A stretch of 64,000 bases of DNA, from positions 62,001 through 126,000 of the forward strand of contig DASSBG010000028.1 of NCBI GenBank assembly GCA_035699085.1. Reading direction: 5' to 3'. Every line of letters begins with the position of its first letter. Position 1 is the stretch's first letter. This DNA comes from DASSBG01 sp035699085 (GTDB lineage Bacteria > Pseudomonadota > Gammaproteobacteria > Xanthomonadales > Rhodanobacteraceae). This document shows, piece after piece, positions 52,592 to 61,573 of the stretch. The position numbers and the translations under genes are program-made. The notes under the pieces are model-generated. The model did not search any database and was not told the origin of the DNA. It saw only the letters and a list, made by a program, of their open reading frames with translations.

Positions 52592-53224
52592 TCACTGCAT
52601 GCGCGATTGCAGCCAGGCCTGCAGTTGCGCGGCGAAGCGATGGCTGGCGTCGCTCAGCGCCTTGACGCCGCCGGCGGCGTCGGCGCTCGGCGCCCGGGCC
52701 TCGAGGTGGAAATGCTTCTGCGCGGCCACGCCTCCGTCGTGATTGTCGACCAGGGTGGCGACGGCGTCGAGCACGCCGCTGCTGGTCGACGGACCGTCGA
52801 AGGACTGGCTGAAGTCGTTGAGCTGGATCTGCAGGTCGTAGTCGGCGATGGCCGCGCTGCCCGGCTCAAGCACCGCGCGCCAGGCGCCGGCCGCGGCAAG
52901 CTGGTGCTGGATCACGCGCTCCAGCAAGCTCGCCGGCGGCGCCACCCAGTCCGAGCGGGCGTAGGCGCTGACGCGGCCGTCATGCCGGTAGTCCAGCCGG
53001 TAATACAGCGCGGTACCCTGCAACCACTGCGGCACGCTGATGCGCGTGATCTGCAGGATGGCACCGGCCGCAGCCGGGGACGCCGCGTGCGTTTCGGCGC
53101 CCGCGCCCGCCGGTCCGGCAAGCGTGTAGTGGTGCGGAAACACCGGTTTGGGCCCACCGGCGCAGCCAGCGAGGAGCGCGGTCGCAGCGAGGGAACACAA
53201 GGCAAGGCTGGGGGGCTTCATCAT
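52592..53224 (-). CDS. ABC transport auxiliary lipoprotein, PqiC-like
   Basis: A 210-residue lipoprotein (lipobox LAGC near residue 21) of the ABC_trans_aux/PqiC family, which forms the outer-membrane or periplasmic end of MCE-based lipid transporters. YTLAGPAGA at the mature N-terminus and YDLQIQLNDFSQSF in the core fit the family. It is the last gene of a four-gene operon (permease, ATPase, MCE protein, lipoprotein) and overlaps the MCE gene by 4 bp. Confidence 0.82.
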   Translation of the reverse strand: MMKPPSLALCSLAATALLAGCAGGPKPVFPHHYTLAGPAGAGAETHAASPAAAGAILQITRISVPQWLQGTALYYRLDYRHDGRVSAYARSDWVAPPASLLERVIQHQLAAAGAWRAVLEPGSAAIADYDLQIQLNDFSQSFDGPSTSSGVLDAVATLVDNHDGGVAAQKHFHLEARAPSADAAGGVKALSDASHRFAAQLQAWLQSRMQ

Positions 53225-54171
53225 CGCTGCTGGTCTCCCGCGTGCGCATCAAAGCCCGGCTCGCCGGGTCCCGGCGGATGCTCCGGCGGCCCGAAGATCA
53301 GGCTTTGCGGCTTCACTTTCAGTTCGCGCAACAGCTGGTCGAGCTGCTGCGAGGTGCGTATCAGGCTTTTGCTCAGTGCATCGACCTGCGGCACGGTCTG
53401 GCTGTCCAGCCGGCGGCTGAGGTGCTCGGTCGACTTCGCCACGTCCTGGATGGTGTCTTCCAGCTCGCCAGCCTTGCGCACCGGCACCTGCGCCTCGCGC
53501 ACCAGCTGGTTAGCGTTGTCCAGCAACGCGTGGCTTTGCTTGACGCTCTGCTGCACGTTTTCCACCAGCGCCGGCAACTGCTCGATGGTTGGCATCAGCT
53601 CCGCCTCGATCAGCACCAGCTTGCGGGTGATGGTGTCGATCTGGCGCAGCGCGTCGGCGACGTGCTCGCGGTTGGTGTCGTCGAGCATCTTGCTGGCGTT
53701 GTCGAGCACCGTGTGCACGTCCTTCATGTCCTGTTGCACCGACGCCTTCAGCTTGGCGATCAGCCCCAGGTGCAGGGGAATGCGCGCCGGGTGGTCCTCG
53801 CTGGTCTTCAGCGGCTGGCGGCTGCCCTTGCCGAGCTTGAGCTCCAGCGCCGAGCCGCCGGTCAGGCCCTGCATGGCGATCACCGCGTAGGTGGCGTGGG
53901 TAACGTAGGTATCCTTCTTGAGGTTGAGGTGCAGGATGACCTTCGAGCGGTCCTCGGGATCGAACTTGATGGTCGTGACATGGCCGACGTCCAGGCCCTT
54001 GAACTTCACCGCCGACTGCGCGGAAAGGCCGCCGACGGATTTGCTGGTCACGATCTCGTAGACCAGCGGCTCGCTTTCGGGCGCCGCCAGCCAGTAGAAA
54101 ATCAGGATCGCCGCCGCCGAGAACACGACCAGGAAGCAGAGCGCGATGATTGCGTGTGCGCGATTCTCCAT
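53221..54171 (-). CDS. MlaD-family MCE lipid-transport protein
   Basis: A 316-residue periplasmic protein anchored by one N-terminal helix (about 8-28). The MCE domain (about 38-115; VGGLSAQSAVKFKGLDVGHVTTI) is followed by a long coiled coil (about 140-290) that in related proteins forms a needle bridging the periplasm, then a Pro-rich end. It should pass phospholipids between the inner-membrane ABC complex and the lipoprotein partner. It overlaps the ATPase gene by one base and the lipoprotein gene by 4 bp. Confidence 0.9.
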   Translation of the reverse strand: MENRAHAIIALCFLVVFSAAAILIFYWLAAPESEPLVYEIVTSKSVGGLSAQSAVKFKGLDVGHVTTIKFDPEDRSKVILHLNLKKDTYVTHATYAVIAMQGLTGGSALELKLGKGSRQPLKTSEDHPARIPLHLGLIAKLKASVQQDMKDVHTVLDNASKMLDDTNREHVADALRQIDTITRKLVLIEAELMPTIEQLPALVENVQQSVKQSHALLDNANQLVREAQVPVRKAGELEDTIQDVAKSTEHLSRRLDSQTVPQVDALSKSLIRTSQQLDQLLRELKVKPQSLIFGPPEHPPGPGEPGFDAHAGDQQR

Positions 54172-55022
54172 CAGTCCTTGTCCCTGTAGGTCGGCAAGCT
54201 GCGCAACTTGTCCTCACCATGCCGCGCGCGGAAGAAATCCTCGATGAACGGATGATCGAATGCCGCCACCTCCTCCAGCGTTCCCACCGTGACCAGCCGG
54301 CCCTCGTCGAGCACGGCGACGCGATCGCTGAGCGCCGCGACGCTGCACACGTCGTGGGTGATCATCAGCGCCGTCAGTTCCAGTTCCTCATGCAGTTCGT
54401 CGATCAGCGTGTCAAAGTCCGAGGCCGAGGCGGGGTCGAGGCCGGTGGTCGGCTCGTCCAGGAACAGCAGCTCCGCCTCCAGCATCAGCGCCCGCGCCAG
54501 CGCCGCACGCTTGGCCATTCCGCCGGACAACTCGTAGGGGAATTTCCAGGCGTCCTCGGGCTTCAGGCCCACCATGTGCAACTTCAGCGCAATGCCGTCG
54601 CGCAGCATGTTCTCGTCCACAGCCAGGCCTTCCTTGCGCAACTCGCGCACCGGAAAGGCGATGTTGTCGTAGACGTTCATGGCGCTGAACAGCGCGCCCT
54701 TCTGGAAAAGCACGCCCCAGCGCCGCCGCAGCAAGCGGGCCTCCTCGCCCTCGAGGTCGTTGATGGTCTTGCCCAGCACCTCGATCGAGCCCTCGTCCGG
54801 TTGCAGCAGGCCGATGATCTGGTGCAGCAAGGTGGTCTTGCCCGAGCCCGACGTGCCGATCACCGTCATCAGCTCCCGCCGCCTGACCTCGAGGTCGAGG
54901 CCCTTGTGGATTTCCTGCCCGCCAAGCGCCTTGTGCAGGTTCTCGACCTTGATCACGGCCTGGTCTCCAGCGGCAGCGACATCGGCAGCGGGATCGGCGC
55001 TGGACTCATCCGTCGCCATCAC
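54171..55022 (-). CDS. MlaF-like ABC transporter ATPase
   Basis: A 283-residue ATPase with Walker A GTSGSGKTTL (56-65), signature LSGGMAKRAALARAL (near 155) and Walker B ELLFLDEPTTGLDP. The GGMAKR variant of the signature is typical of MlaF-type (lipid import/export) ATPases. It overlaps the permease gene by 4 bp and works with it. Confidence 0.92.
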   Translation of the reverse strand: MMATDESSADPAADVAAAGDQAVIKVENLHKALGGQEIHKGLDLEVRRRELMTVIGTSGSGKTTLLHQIIGLLQPDEGSIEVLGKTINDLEGEEARLLRRRWGVLFQKGALFSAMNVYDNIAFPVRELRKEGLAVDENMLRDGIALKLHMVGLKPEDAWKFPYELSGGMAKRAALARALMLEAELLFLDEPTTGLDPASASDFDTLIDELHEELELTALMITHDVCSVAALSDRVAVLDEGRLVTVGTLEEVAAFDHPFIEDFFRARHGEDKLRSLPTYRDKD

Positions 55023-56146
55023 AACAGCCCGACGTTGGTCAGCAGCGCGCCCATGCCCGCGTCGAACAGCAGCATCAGCGTCAGGCTGGTGACCACGGAC
55101 AGCGTCGTGTTGCGGCTCAGGCTGTCCGAATCAGGCGAGGCGCTCATGCCGAAGTAGCAACCGACCAGCGCGATGGTCATGCCGAACAAGGCGCCCTTGC
55201 CGAGGCCGATCCAGAAATTGACGATCTGCACCTGCTCGGGCAGGCGCGCCAGGAACAGCTTGTAGCCGATGCCGAGGTCGAACTGTGCGGTCATGGCGCT
55301 GCCGATCAGGGCGAAGAAATCCGTCCATACCACCAGCAGCGGCACGCTGATCGTTGCGCCTATCACTCGCGGCAGGGCCAGCCTCAGACTGGGTGAAGAG
55401 CCGAACGCCTTCAGCGCGTCGTATTCGCCGGTAATGTGCATGGCGCCGATGCCCGCGGTCATCGCCGAACCCGAGCGCCCCGTCAGGATCAGCCCGCAGA
55501 TCACCGGGCCCAGCTCCCGCAGCACCGCCAGCCCCATCATGTGGATCACCATCATGCCGGCCGCGAACTGCTGCAGCGCCATGCCCACCTGGATGGTCAT
55601 CACCACGCCGATCAGGAAGCCGACGCAGCCCAGAAGCAGCATCGAGGTGGCGCCGACGTTGTAGATCGTCGCCGAAATCTCCTTCCACGGGATGACGCGC
55701 GGGTGGGCCACGCAATAGGCGACGTCCAGCATCAACTGGCCGATCAGCAACGCCATGCCGCCGACACGACCGGCGAAAGCCATGACGCCATCGCCAATCC
55801 GATCAAGAGCGTCGCGCGGCCGGCGCCGGCGTTGGCTCGGTTTGCTGCTGAAATCGGTGGCTTCGAGCCGGCGGAACCAGTGCCGGTGGTCGTCGGGGCA
55901 GTCCAGCTGCTCGGGCAGCTTGCGATCCCAGATCGTCCAGAGCAGCAGTGCACCGGCACTGTCGAGTGTCTCGACGCGGCGCAGATCCCAGCGGTACTTG
56001 CGTGGCGAATCCAGCTCGTTCAGCTCATGCGACAAGCGCCGTCGCCGGCGCGTGTCCAGCAACAGGCTCCAGGAACCAGAAAGGCATACCTCAGTCTCGC
56101 CGGCGAGCTTCCAGCTTGCATCCGATGAGGTTTCTTCCATGAACAC
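55019..56146 (-). CDS. MlaE-like permease with fused STAS domain
   Basis: A 375-residue protein. The C-terminal ~250 residues are an MlaE permease with five helices (GATSMLLLGCVGFLIGVVMTIQ, LRELGPVICGLILTGRSGSAMTAGIGAM). The N-terminal ~100 residues (ETEVCLSGSW… LDSAGALLLW) form a STAS domain like MlaB, normally a separate subunit. The fusion occurs in a known subgroup of MlaE proteins. The start at 56146 has a second ATG two codons in. First gene of the operon; the AraC gene ends 212 bp upstream. Confidence 0.9.
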   Translation of the reverse strand: MFMEETSSDASWKLAGETEVCLSGSWSLLLDTRRRRRLSHELNELDSPRKYRWDLRRVETLDSAGALLLWTIWDRKLPEQLDCPDDHRHWFRRLEATDFSSKPSQRRRRPRDALDRIGDGVMAFAGRVGGMALLIGQLMLDVAYCVAHPRVIPWKEISATIYNVGATSMLLLGCVGFLIGVVMTIQVGMALQQFAAGMMVIHMMGLAVLRELGPVICGLILTGRSGSAMTAGIGAMHITGEYDALKAFGSSPSLRLALPRVIGATISVPLLVVWTDFFALIGSAMTAQFDLGIGYKLFLARLPEQVQIVNFWIGLGKGALFGMTIALVGCYFGMSASPDSDSLSRNTTLSVVTSLTLMLLFDAGMGALLTNVGLL

Positions 56147-56358
56147 TACGCCTCGGCAGTCGCCCAGAGACCGTTCCTGCCCGCGGGTTCCCGCACACCG
56201 GCAGCGGCAGCGCCGCCGGACGAACGATCACTTGGGAGCCTACACCGATGCCGCTGCCCGCCCGGCGCCGGCAATCAGCGCGGTCGGCTGGCGTTCAACA
56301 TGATCTCCAGGGGACAGAGGTGATGGGCCGGTCTCGCGGTGCCGCCGAGCGCGCTGCG

Positions 56359-57366
56359 TCACTGGGCCGGCGCACCGCCCGGCCCGCGATCGCCACGGCG
56401 CCGGTCGCGCCGCATGTCGCGCGGCGCAAGGCCATAACGTGTGCGAAAGTGGCGGTTGAAGGTCGACAGTTCGCTGTAGCCGCAGCGAAAGGCGATTTCG
56501 GAAATGCTCAGGTGATCGTAGCCTGGGTCTGCGAGCAGCCGGTGGCATTCGCCGATGCGGCACTGCGTGACGCGGCCCGCGAAGCCGAGCTCGCGGTCGG
56601 CCAGCAGACCGTACAGCCAGCGCCGCGACATGCCCAGCGCATGCGCCGCGGCATCCGCCGTGAGGTCGCAGTCGCGGTAATGGCTTTCGATATAGGCCAG
56701 CACCTGCTGCCGACGCACCATCCTCAAGCTCAGCCGGCAACGGTCGCATCCGGGCGCTTGCGTGCCAATGGCAATGGCCGTCAGGCTGGCCAGGTGGGCG
56801 CCAAGCGCGGCGGCTGTCGCGCGGTCCATGCCGGGCGCCTCGCCGGCCATCGCGCAGGCAAATGCCGCGAGCACCGCACCCGCGCCTCGCCTGCCGTCGA
56901 TGCACGCAGTCGTCGCCTGCGCGGGGTGGCCCAGCAACGGTGCCAGCAGTTGCTTGGGGAAACTCCATATCAGCAGCCGCATCGAGTCCCTGCAGACCGA
57001 TTCGAACGGCAGGGCCGGGTCAACCAGGAAGATGTCGCCGGGATGTTGCCGGGACGGCTGGCCCAGCCGGCGGTTGCTGGTCTGCCCCTCCATCTGCAGC
57101 ACGAGGTGATAGGTCTCGGGCGCCTCGCTGCCCGCCTGCCCGGAAACCGCTGACGGCGTGTCGGCCTGGATCGTGCTGACGTGCAGGTCGCCGACCCGGC
57201 AGGCGCGCAGGCGGGCATCGGGCGGAGCATCGTCGAGCCAGTCGATGGCGAGCCCCGGAAACGTCGGCGCCAGCGCCTCGCGCCAGTATGCGGCCCGGCG
57301 CGACGGCGCCACGTCCGCCGTCGAAAAGGTGGTCGTCGGGCATCCGTCGATTCCCAATGCCGGCAT
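56359..57366 (-). CDS. AraC-family transcriptional regulator
   Basis: A 335-residue regulator. The N-terminal ~200 residues are an AraC_binding_2-type sensor domain (AYWREALAPTFPGLAI; GDIFLVDPALPFES), and residues about 225-320 hold the double helix-turn-helix (DLTADAAAHALGMSRRWLYGLL and LSISEIAFRCGYSELSTFNRHFRTRYG). The ATG at 57366 follows GAGGAG at good spacing. It is divergent from the DUF4242 gene across 208 bp, so it may control the DUF4242-DsbG-DUF1326-DUF2182 group; the effector is unknown. Confidence 0.9.
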   Translation of the reverse strand: MPALGIDGCPTTTFSTADVAPSRRAAYWREALAPTFPGLAIDWLDDAPPDARLRACRVGDLHVSTIQADTPSAVSGQAGSEAPETYHLVLQMEGQTSNRRLGQPSRQHPGDIFLVDPALPFESVCRDSMRLLIWSFPKQLLAPLLGHPAQATTACIDGRRGAGAVLAAFACAMAGEAPGMDRATAAALGAHLASLTAIAIGTQAPGCDRCRLSLRMVRRQQVLAYIESHYRDCDLTADAAAHALGMSRRWLYGLLADRELGFAGRVTQCRIGECHRLLADPGYDHLSISEIAFRCGYSELSTFNRHFRTRYGLAPRDMRRDRRRGDRGPGGAPAQ

Positions 57367-57574
57367 GCGTGGCTCCTCGCCAGCGGCCAATCGCTCGCAC
57401 CGTTGCACATACTACTGCAAACCACTGCACGCCTTGCGCAGAAGACCCGGCGCAGCCGATGTAGCGTCCCACCTGCCCGACGGAGCCCGCCCCGCGTTGC
57501 CTGCCGGCACGACGGACGACGCCCGCGAAACGCCACGTTCGGCGCCCTGTGACCTGAGACGAAGGAAGTGCATC

Positions 57575-57955
57575 ATGAGACACATACGTTCGACGCTGCT
57601 GGGCGCGCTCGCCATCGCCGCGCTGGCACCGGCACTGGCCCATCCGCCCGCCGCCGCCACCGGGGACGCCGCGCCCATGCACCGCTACCTGATCAAGCGC
57701 AGTTTCCCGGCCGGCGCGCTCGATGGCCTTGATCTGGCGACCAAGGCCAAGGTCAATGCCACCAATGCCAAGTACCACGTGAGGTGGGTTCGTTCCTACG
57801 CCACCGCCGACAAGAACCTCACCTTCTGCGTCTACGAGGCGCCGAACGAGCAGGCGATCCGTGACGCGGCCAAGGCGAACTCGCTGCCGGTCGATGAAGT
57901 GTTCGAGGTGCCGGTGACGCTGATGCCGCACAGCAAGGACCTTGTCGGCCGCTAG
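57575..57955 (+). CDS. DUF4242-like exported protein
   Basis: A 126-residue protein with a signal peptide (to about ALAHP) and the compact DUF4242 fold (MHRYLIKRSFP, VRWVRSYATADKNLTFCVYEAPNEQAIRDAAK, DEVFEVPVTL). Members are ferredoxin-like homodimers; one Streptomyces homologue binds nickel, but the role here is unknown. The ATG at 57575 follows GAAGGAAG. First gene of a plus-strand group opposite the AraC regulator. Confidence 0.8.
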   Translation: MRHIRSTLLGALAIAALAPALAHPPAAATGDAAPMHRYLIKRSFPAGALDGLDLATKAKVNATNAKYHVRWVRSYATADKNLTFCVYEAPNEQAIRDAAKANSLPVDEVFEVPVTLMPHSKDLVGR

Positions 57956-58040
57956 GTCGGTTGCACATGCGGCGGTCATGGCAGCGCCGGCTCGGCCCGC
58001 GTGGCGGGCGCCGCGCCGGCGCGGGGCACGGACTGTGCCC

Positions 58041-58832
58041 GTGAAAACGCGCCTCGTCCGGATCGGCTTGACGTGTCTGGTGCTGGCCGCGCAGCCGCTG
58101 GCACAGGCCGGCGATATTCCCGCGCCGGTCAAGGCGCTCGTCGCCAGGGGCATGACCATCAGGGGAACGATGCAGGCGCCGGCGGGGTTCAAGGGCTACG
58201 TCGGGGAATTCTCGGGCAAGCTCACCCCGATCTACCTGCTGCCTGACGGCCACCACACCACCGTTGGCGTGCTCTACGACGAGCATGGCAAGGACCTCAC
58301 GAACGCCGCCTTCCAGGCCGCCACCGCGGCACTTTCAGCGACGACATTGTGGGACCGCCTCGGCCAGTCGATGTGGATCACCGAAGGCGCCGCCAACGCC
58401 CAACGCATCGTCTACGTGTTTACCGACACCGAATGCCCGTTCTGTCACCGGTTGTGGCTGGCCTCGCAACCGTACCTGCGCCAGGGCACGGTGCAGGTGC
58501 GTGACGTCATCGTCGCCGTGATCGCGCCGGAGAGCCTCGGTCGCGGCGCGGCCGTGCTCACCGCCGCCGATCCGCCGGCCGCGCTGCGCAGGCATGAGCT
58601 GGCATTCGGCCACAGCCCCGTCGCGCCGCTTGCCTCGGTCGACCCGCACCTCAGAGCCCGGCTCGAAGCGAACCGGGTCTTGCTGACCAGCTTCGACGCC
58701 GTCGGCACCCCGGCGATCGTCTATCGCGATGCCACCGGCACCGTGCACACCATGCTCGGCCTTCCGGACGACGACGCCATGCAAGCCATTTTCGGCTCAC
58801 CCGCCACGGGTGCGCCTTCCGCAAACCATTGA
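58041..58832 (+). CDS. dsbG: DsbG-like periplasmic thiol:disulfide isomerase
   Basis: A 263-residue exported thioredoxin-fold protein. A signal peptide (TCLVLAAQPLAQA-G) precedes a DsbC/G dimerisation-like region and the active site CPFC (Cys132, Cys135) in FTDTECPFCHRLW; the cis-Pro loop is VGTPAIVY. E. coli DsbG protects single cysteines from sulfenylation and has CPYC; CPFC is a close variant. I use the GTG at 58041, directly ahead of the signal peptide; an ATG at 57978 would give a 30-residue basic n-region. It follows the DUF4242 gene by 85 bp. Confidence 0.85.
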   Translation: MKTRLVRIGLTCLVLAAQPLAQAGDIPAPVKALVARGMTIRGTMQAPAGFKGYVGEFSGKLTPIYLLPDGHHTTVGVLYDEHGKDLTNAAFQAATAALSATTLWDRLGQSMWITEGAANAQRIVYVFTDTECPFCHRLWLASQPYLRQGTVQVRDVIVAVIAPESLGRGAAVLTAADPPAALRRHELAFGHSPVAPLASVDPHLRARLEANRVLLTSFDAVGTPAIVYRDATGTVHTMLGLPDDDAMQAIFGSPATGAPSANH

Positions 58833-58850
58833 GACCGTGAGGAGACGACC

Positions 58851-59492
58851 ATGACGGAGTGGGAAATCGAGGGGCGAGAGCTGGTCAATTGCAACTGCGC
58901 CTACGGCTGCCCCTGCCAATTCAACGCGCTGCCGACCCACGGCAACTGCGAAGCGGCGGCGACGTTCGCCATTGACCGGGGCCATTACGGCGACGTCCAA
59001 CTGGACGGCCTCAGGGCGGCCTTCGTCGTGCAGTGGCCGGGGCCGATCCACGAGGGCCACGGACGCTGTCAACCGGTCGTCGACGCGCAGGCCGACCCGG
59101 CGCAGCGCGAAGCCTTGCTGAAGATCATCCTGGGCCACGATACCGACCCCGGCGCAACGGTCTATGCCGTCTTCGCGACGACCTATGACGAGGTGTTCGA
59201 GCCGATCGTGGCCGACATGGATGTCGAGGTCGATGTCGACGCCCGCCGCGGGCGCATCCGGGTCGGCACGGTGTATGAAACAGATGGCGAGCCGATCCAC
59301 AACCCGATCACGGGCCAGGAACACCGCGCCCGCATCGACCTGCCCAATGGCTTCGAATTCGAGATCGCCGAGGTCGGCTCGGGCACGACCCGTAGCCACG
59401 GCAAGGTCGAGCTGGAGCTGACCAACACCTACGCGCAGTTCGCCCGCCTGCACATGAACAACCACGGGCCCATCCGGCGTCGACACGCGTGA
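58851..59492 (+). CDS. DUF1326 domain protein
   Basis: A 213-residue cytosolic DUF1326 protein. LVNCNCAYGCPCQFN near the N-terminus carries four Cys in a C-x-C-x3-C-x-C array that suggests metal binding. The family regularly lies next to DUF2182 membrane proteins, as here (GTGA overlap at 59489); the pair's function is unknown. It starts 18 bp after the dsbG-like gene, with GGAG in front of the ATG. Confidence 0.85.
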   Translation: MTEWEIEGRELVNCNCAYGCPCQFNALPTHGNCEAAATFAIDRGHYGDVQLDGLRAAFVVQWPGPIHEGHGRCQPVVDAQADPAQREALLKIILGHDTDPGATVYAVFATTYDEVFEPIVADMDVEVDVDARRGRIRVGTVYETDGEPIHNPITGQEHRARIDLPNGFEFEIAEVGSGTTRSHGKVELELTNTYAQFARLHMNNHGPIRRRHA

Positions 59493-60313
59493 GCCCGACC
59501 GAGGCGCTGCCGCGGCATCGCGCCATCGTCATCGCGGCCCTCGTCATCCTCGGCGCGTTGTCATGGGCCTGGCTCTGGACCGGTGCCGGCATGGGCATGT
59601 CGGTGCTCGAGATGACGCGGCTGAGCCTGTTTCCGCACACGCTGGCCGCGCGCGCAGCGGGCACGGCCATGGCACCCGCAGCCGGTTGGCTGCTGGTCGC
59701 GGCCATGTGGTGGGTGATGATGATCGCGATGATGACGCCGAGCGCGGCGCCCCTGGTGCTGCTGCACGCGCGCGTGCTGCGACATGCGACGCAGCAGTCG
59801 GGCGGCGTCGCGGCGCTGGCCTGGCCGGGTGCGGTGATCGCATCGTCTTGTGTGGTCTGCGGTTACCTGGTCGCCTGGCTGCTGTTGTCCCTGGCAGCCG
59901 CCGGCCTGCAGCTGGCGCTGGCGCGCTCGGGGTTGTTGTCACCGCTGCTGCTGTCCTCGCGCAGCGCCTTGCTGTCGGCCGGTGTGCTCGTGGCGGCCGG
60001 GCTTTACCAGCTGTCTCCGCTGAAACAGACCTGCCTCAGGCACTGCCGCGCACCGGCGCAGTTCCTCGCCGGGCGCTGGCGCCCCGGACCGCTGGGCGCC
60101 CTCGCAACCGGCATCGAGCACGGCGCCTGGTGCATCGGCTGTTGCTGGCTGCTCATGGCGCTGCTGTTCGTCGGCGGCGTGATGAACCTGGCCTGGATCG
60201 CCCTGCTGACACTGCTCGTGGTGGCCGAGAAGCTGGCGCCACGCGGCGTCGCCACCGGGCGCATCGTCGGCGGACTGCTGATTGTCTGGGGCCTCGCCAC
60301 CCTCGCCACCTGA
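59489..60313 (+). CDS. DUF2182 integral membrane protein
   Basis: A 274-residue protein with about seven helices. WWVMMIAMMTPSAAPLVLL and the region QTCLRHCRAP… GIEHGAWCIGCCWLLM are the DUF2182 hallmarks; the His/Cys/Met-rich segments near the membrane suggest metal handling ('predicted metal-binding integral membrane protein'). Its GTG start overlaps the DUF1326 stop codon. Together they form a conserved two-gene unit of unknown role. Confidence 0.85.
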   Translation: MSPTEALPRHRAIVIAALVILGALSWAWLWTGAGMGMSVLEMTRLSLFPHTLAARAAGTAMAPAAGWLLVAAMWWVMMIAMMTPSAAPLVLLHARVLRHATQQSGGVAALAWPGAVIASSCVVCGYLVAWLLLSLAAAGLQLALARSGLLSPLLLSSRSALLSAGVLVAAGLYQLSPLKQTCLRHCRAPAQFLAGRWRPGPLGALATGIEHGAWCIGCCWLLMALLFVGGVMNLAWIALLTLLVVAEKLAPRGVATGRIVGGLLIVWGLATLAT

Positions 60314-60358
60314 GGCACCGCCGCTCGGCCTCAACGGCCGGCGGCCGCGCCCCGGCGC

Positions 60359-60862
60359 TCAGCCGTCGGCGCCGAGGTCGCGCAGGAAAAACAGGTTGCA
60401 GCCGAAATGACCGGTGGCACCCATGCGCTGCGGGATGCGCCGGAACCCCGACGACAGGTAGAGCGCCTGCGCGCGCTCCATGCCGGTCAGCGTCTCGATG
60501 TAGCAGTGGCGGTAGCCAAGCGCGCTCGCGACTTCCAGACACTGGCCCATCAGTGCCCTGCCGGCACCCTGCCCCCGGCACGCGGGCAGCAGGTACATCT
60601 TGCGCAACTCGCAGGTCGTGGCGTCGCCACCCGCAAGCGGCGCGATGCCGGCTCCCCCGCAGACGCTTTCCTGCCGCTCGACCACGAAATAGGCCGCACC
60701 CGCCCCACTGTACGCCGCGTGCATGGCGTCCACCTCGGCGTCATGGATGGCGAAGCCTGCCCCGCTGGCGCCGAATTCAGGCATGACGGTGCGAATCACC
60801 TGTGCGACCGCAGGATCGTCGGTGGCGCGCAACGGCCGAATGCGCCAGTCGGTAGCAGCCAT
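60359..60862 (-). CDS. GNAT-family N-acetyltransferase
   Basis: A 167-residue GNAT with the acetyl-CoA motif LPACRGQGAGRALMGQCLEVA (about 92-112) preceded by ELRKMYL, and ALYLSSGFRRIP later. Substrate unknown. The ATG at 60862 is the family start (WRIRPLRATDDPAVAQVI); the frame reaches 60997 but overlaps the divergent VOC gene there. Convergent with the DUF2182 gene. Confidence 0.87.
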   Translation of the reverse strand: MAATDWRIRPLRATDDPAVAQVIRTVMPEFGASGAGFAIHDAEVDAMHAAYSGAGAAYFVVERQESVCGGAGIAPLAGGDATTCELRKMYLLPACRGQGAGRALMGQCLEVASALGYRHCYIETLTGMERAQALYLSSGFRRIPQRMGATGHFGCNLFFLRDLGADG

Positions 60863-60989
60863 CAGCTTGCCCGGTTGCAATGGGCGGGCATTGTCGCCGA
60901 TTTTTCGCCCGCCGAAGCCGGACGCTGGATTGCGCGGCTGCCGGCTTTCCGGTACATGTTTCGCCGCACCATCCGCCGACACTGCGCCC

Positions 60990-61412
60990 ATGAACACGCT
61001 GCCGCCATTCCATCTGGCCTTCCCGGTAACGTCGCTGGCTGCTGCGCGCGAGTTCTATGGCGCGCTGCTCGGCTGCGCCGAGGGTCGGTCATCCGACGCC
61101 TGGGTCGACTTCGACTTTCATGGCCATCAGATCGTGGCCCACCTTGTTCCCGGGGACGGCGCGCAGGTCCACCACAGCCGGGTCGACGGCGACCAGGTGC
61201 CGGTCCCGCATTTTGGCCTGGTGCTGACGATGCCGGACTGGCAGGCGCTGGCCGCCCGCCTGCGTGCCGCCGGCACCGAGTTCGTCGTCGCCCCGCATAC
61301 CCGCTTCGCGGGCCAGCCCGGGGAGCAGGCCACCATGTTCCTCCTCGACCCGAGCGGCAACGCGCTGGAGTTCAAGGCCTTCGCCGACCCGGCGCAGCTG
61401 TTTGCCGGTTGA
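60990..61412 (+). CDS. VOC-family (glyoxalase-fold) protein
   Basis: A 140-residue single VOC module: FHLAFPVTSLAAAREFYGALLG at the start, FDFHGHQIVAHL and FLLDPSGNALEFKAF at the end, with metal-ligand positions His8, His (HFGLV) and Glu (ALEF). Length and ending match the glyoxalase/dioxygenase superfamily; the substrate is unknown. The ATG at 60990 is the only one that starts at the family's N-terminus. Confidence 0.87.
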   Translation: MNTLPPFHLAFPVTSLAAAREFYGALLGCAEGRSSDAWVDFDFHGHQIVAHLVPGDGAQVHHSRVDGDQVPVPHFGLVLTMPDWQALAARLRAAGTEFVVAPHTRFAGQPGEQATMFLLDPSGNALEFKAFADPAQLFAG

Positions 61413-61573
61413 TGACCTGTGACACGGGGTCCGGCGGATACTGCGCAGGGCCTCGTACCGCGTGCGAAGACCGTCCCTGGCTGAACTGCGGCTTGCTCGT
61501 CACGCCGCAGCGTGAACCATTCCCATGCCGCTGAGCTACGATGAACCTCCATTGCCGATCAGGAGGATCAGCC

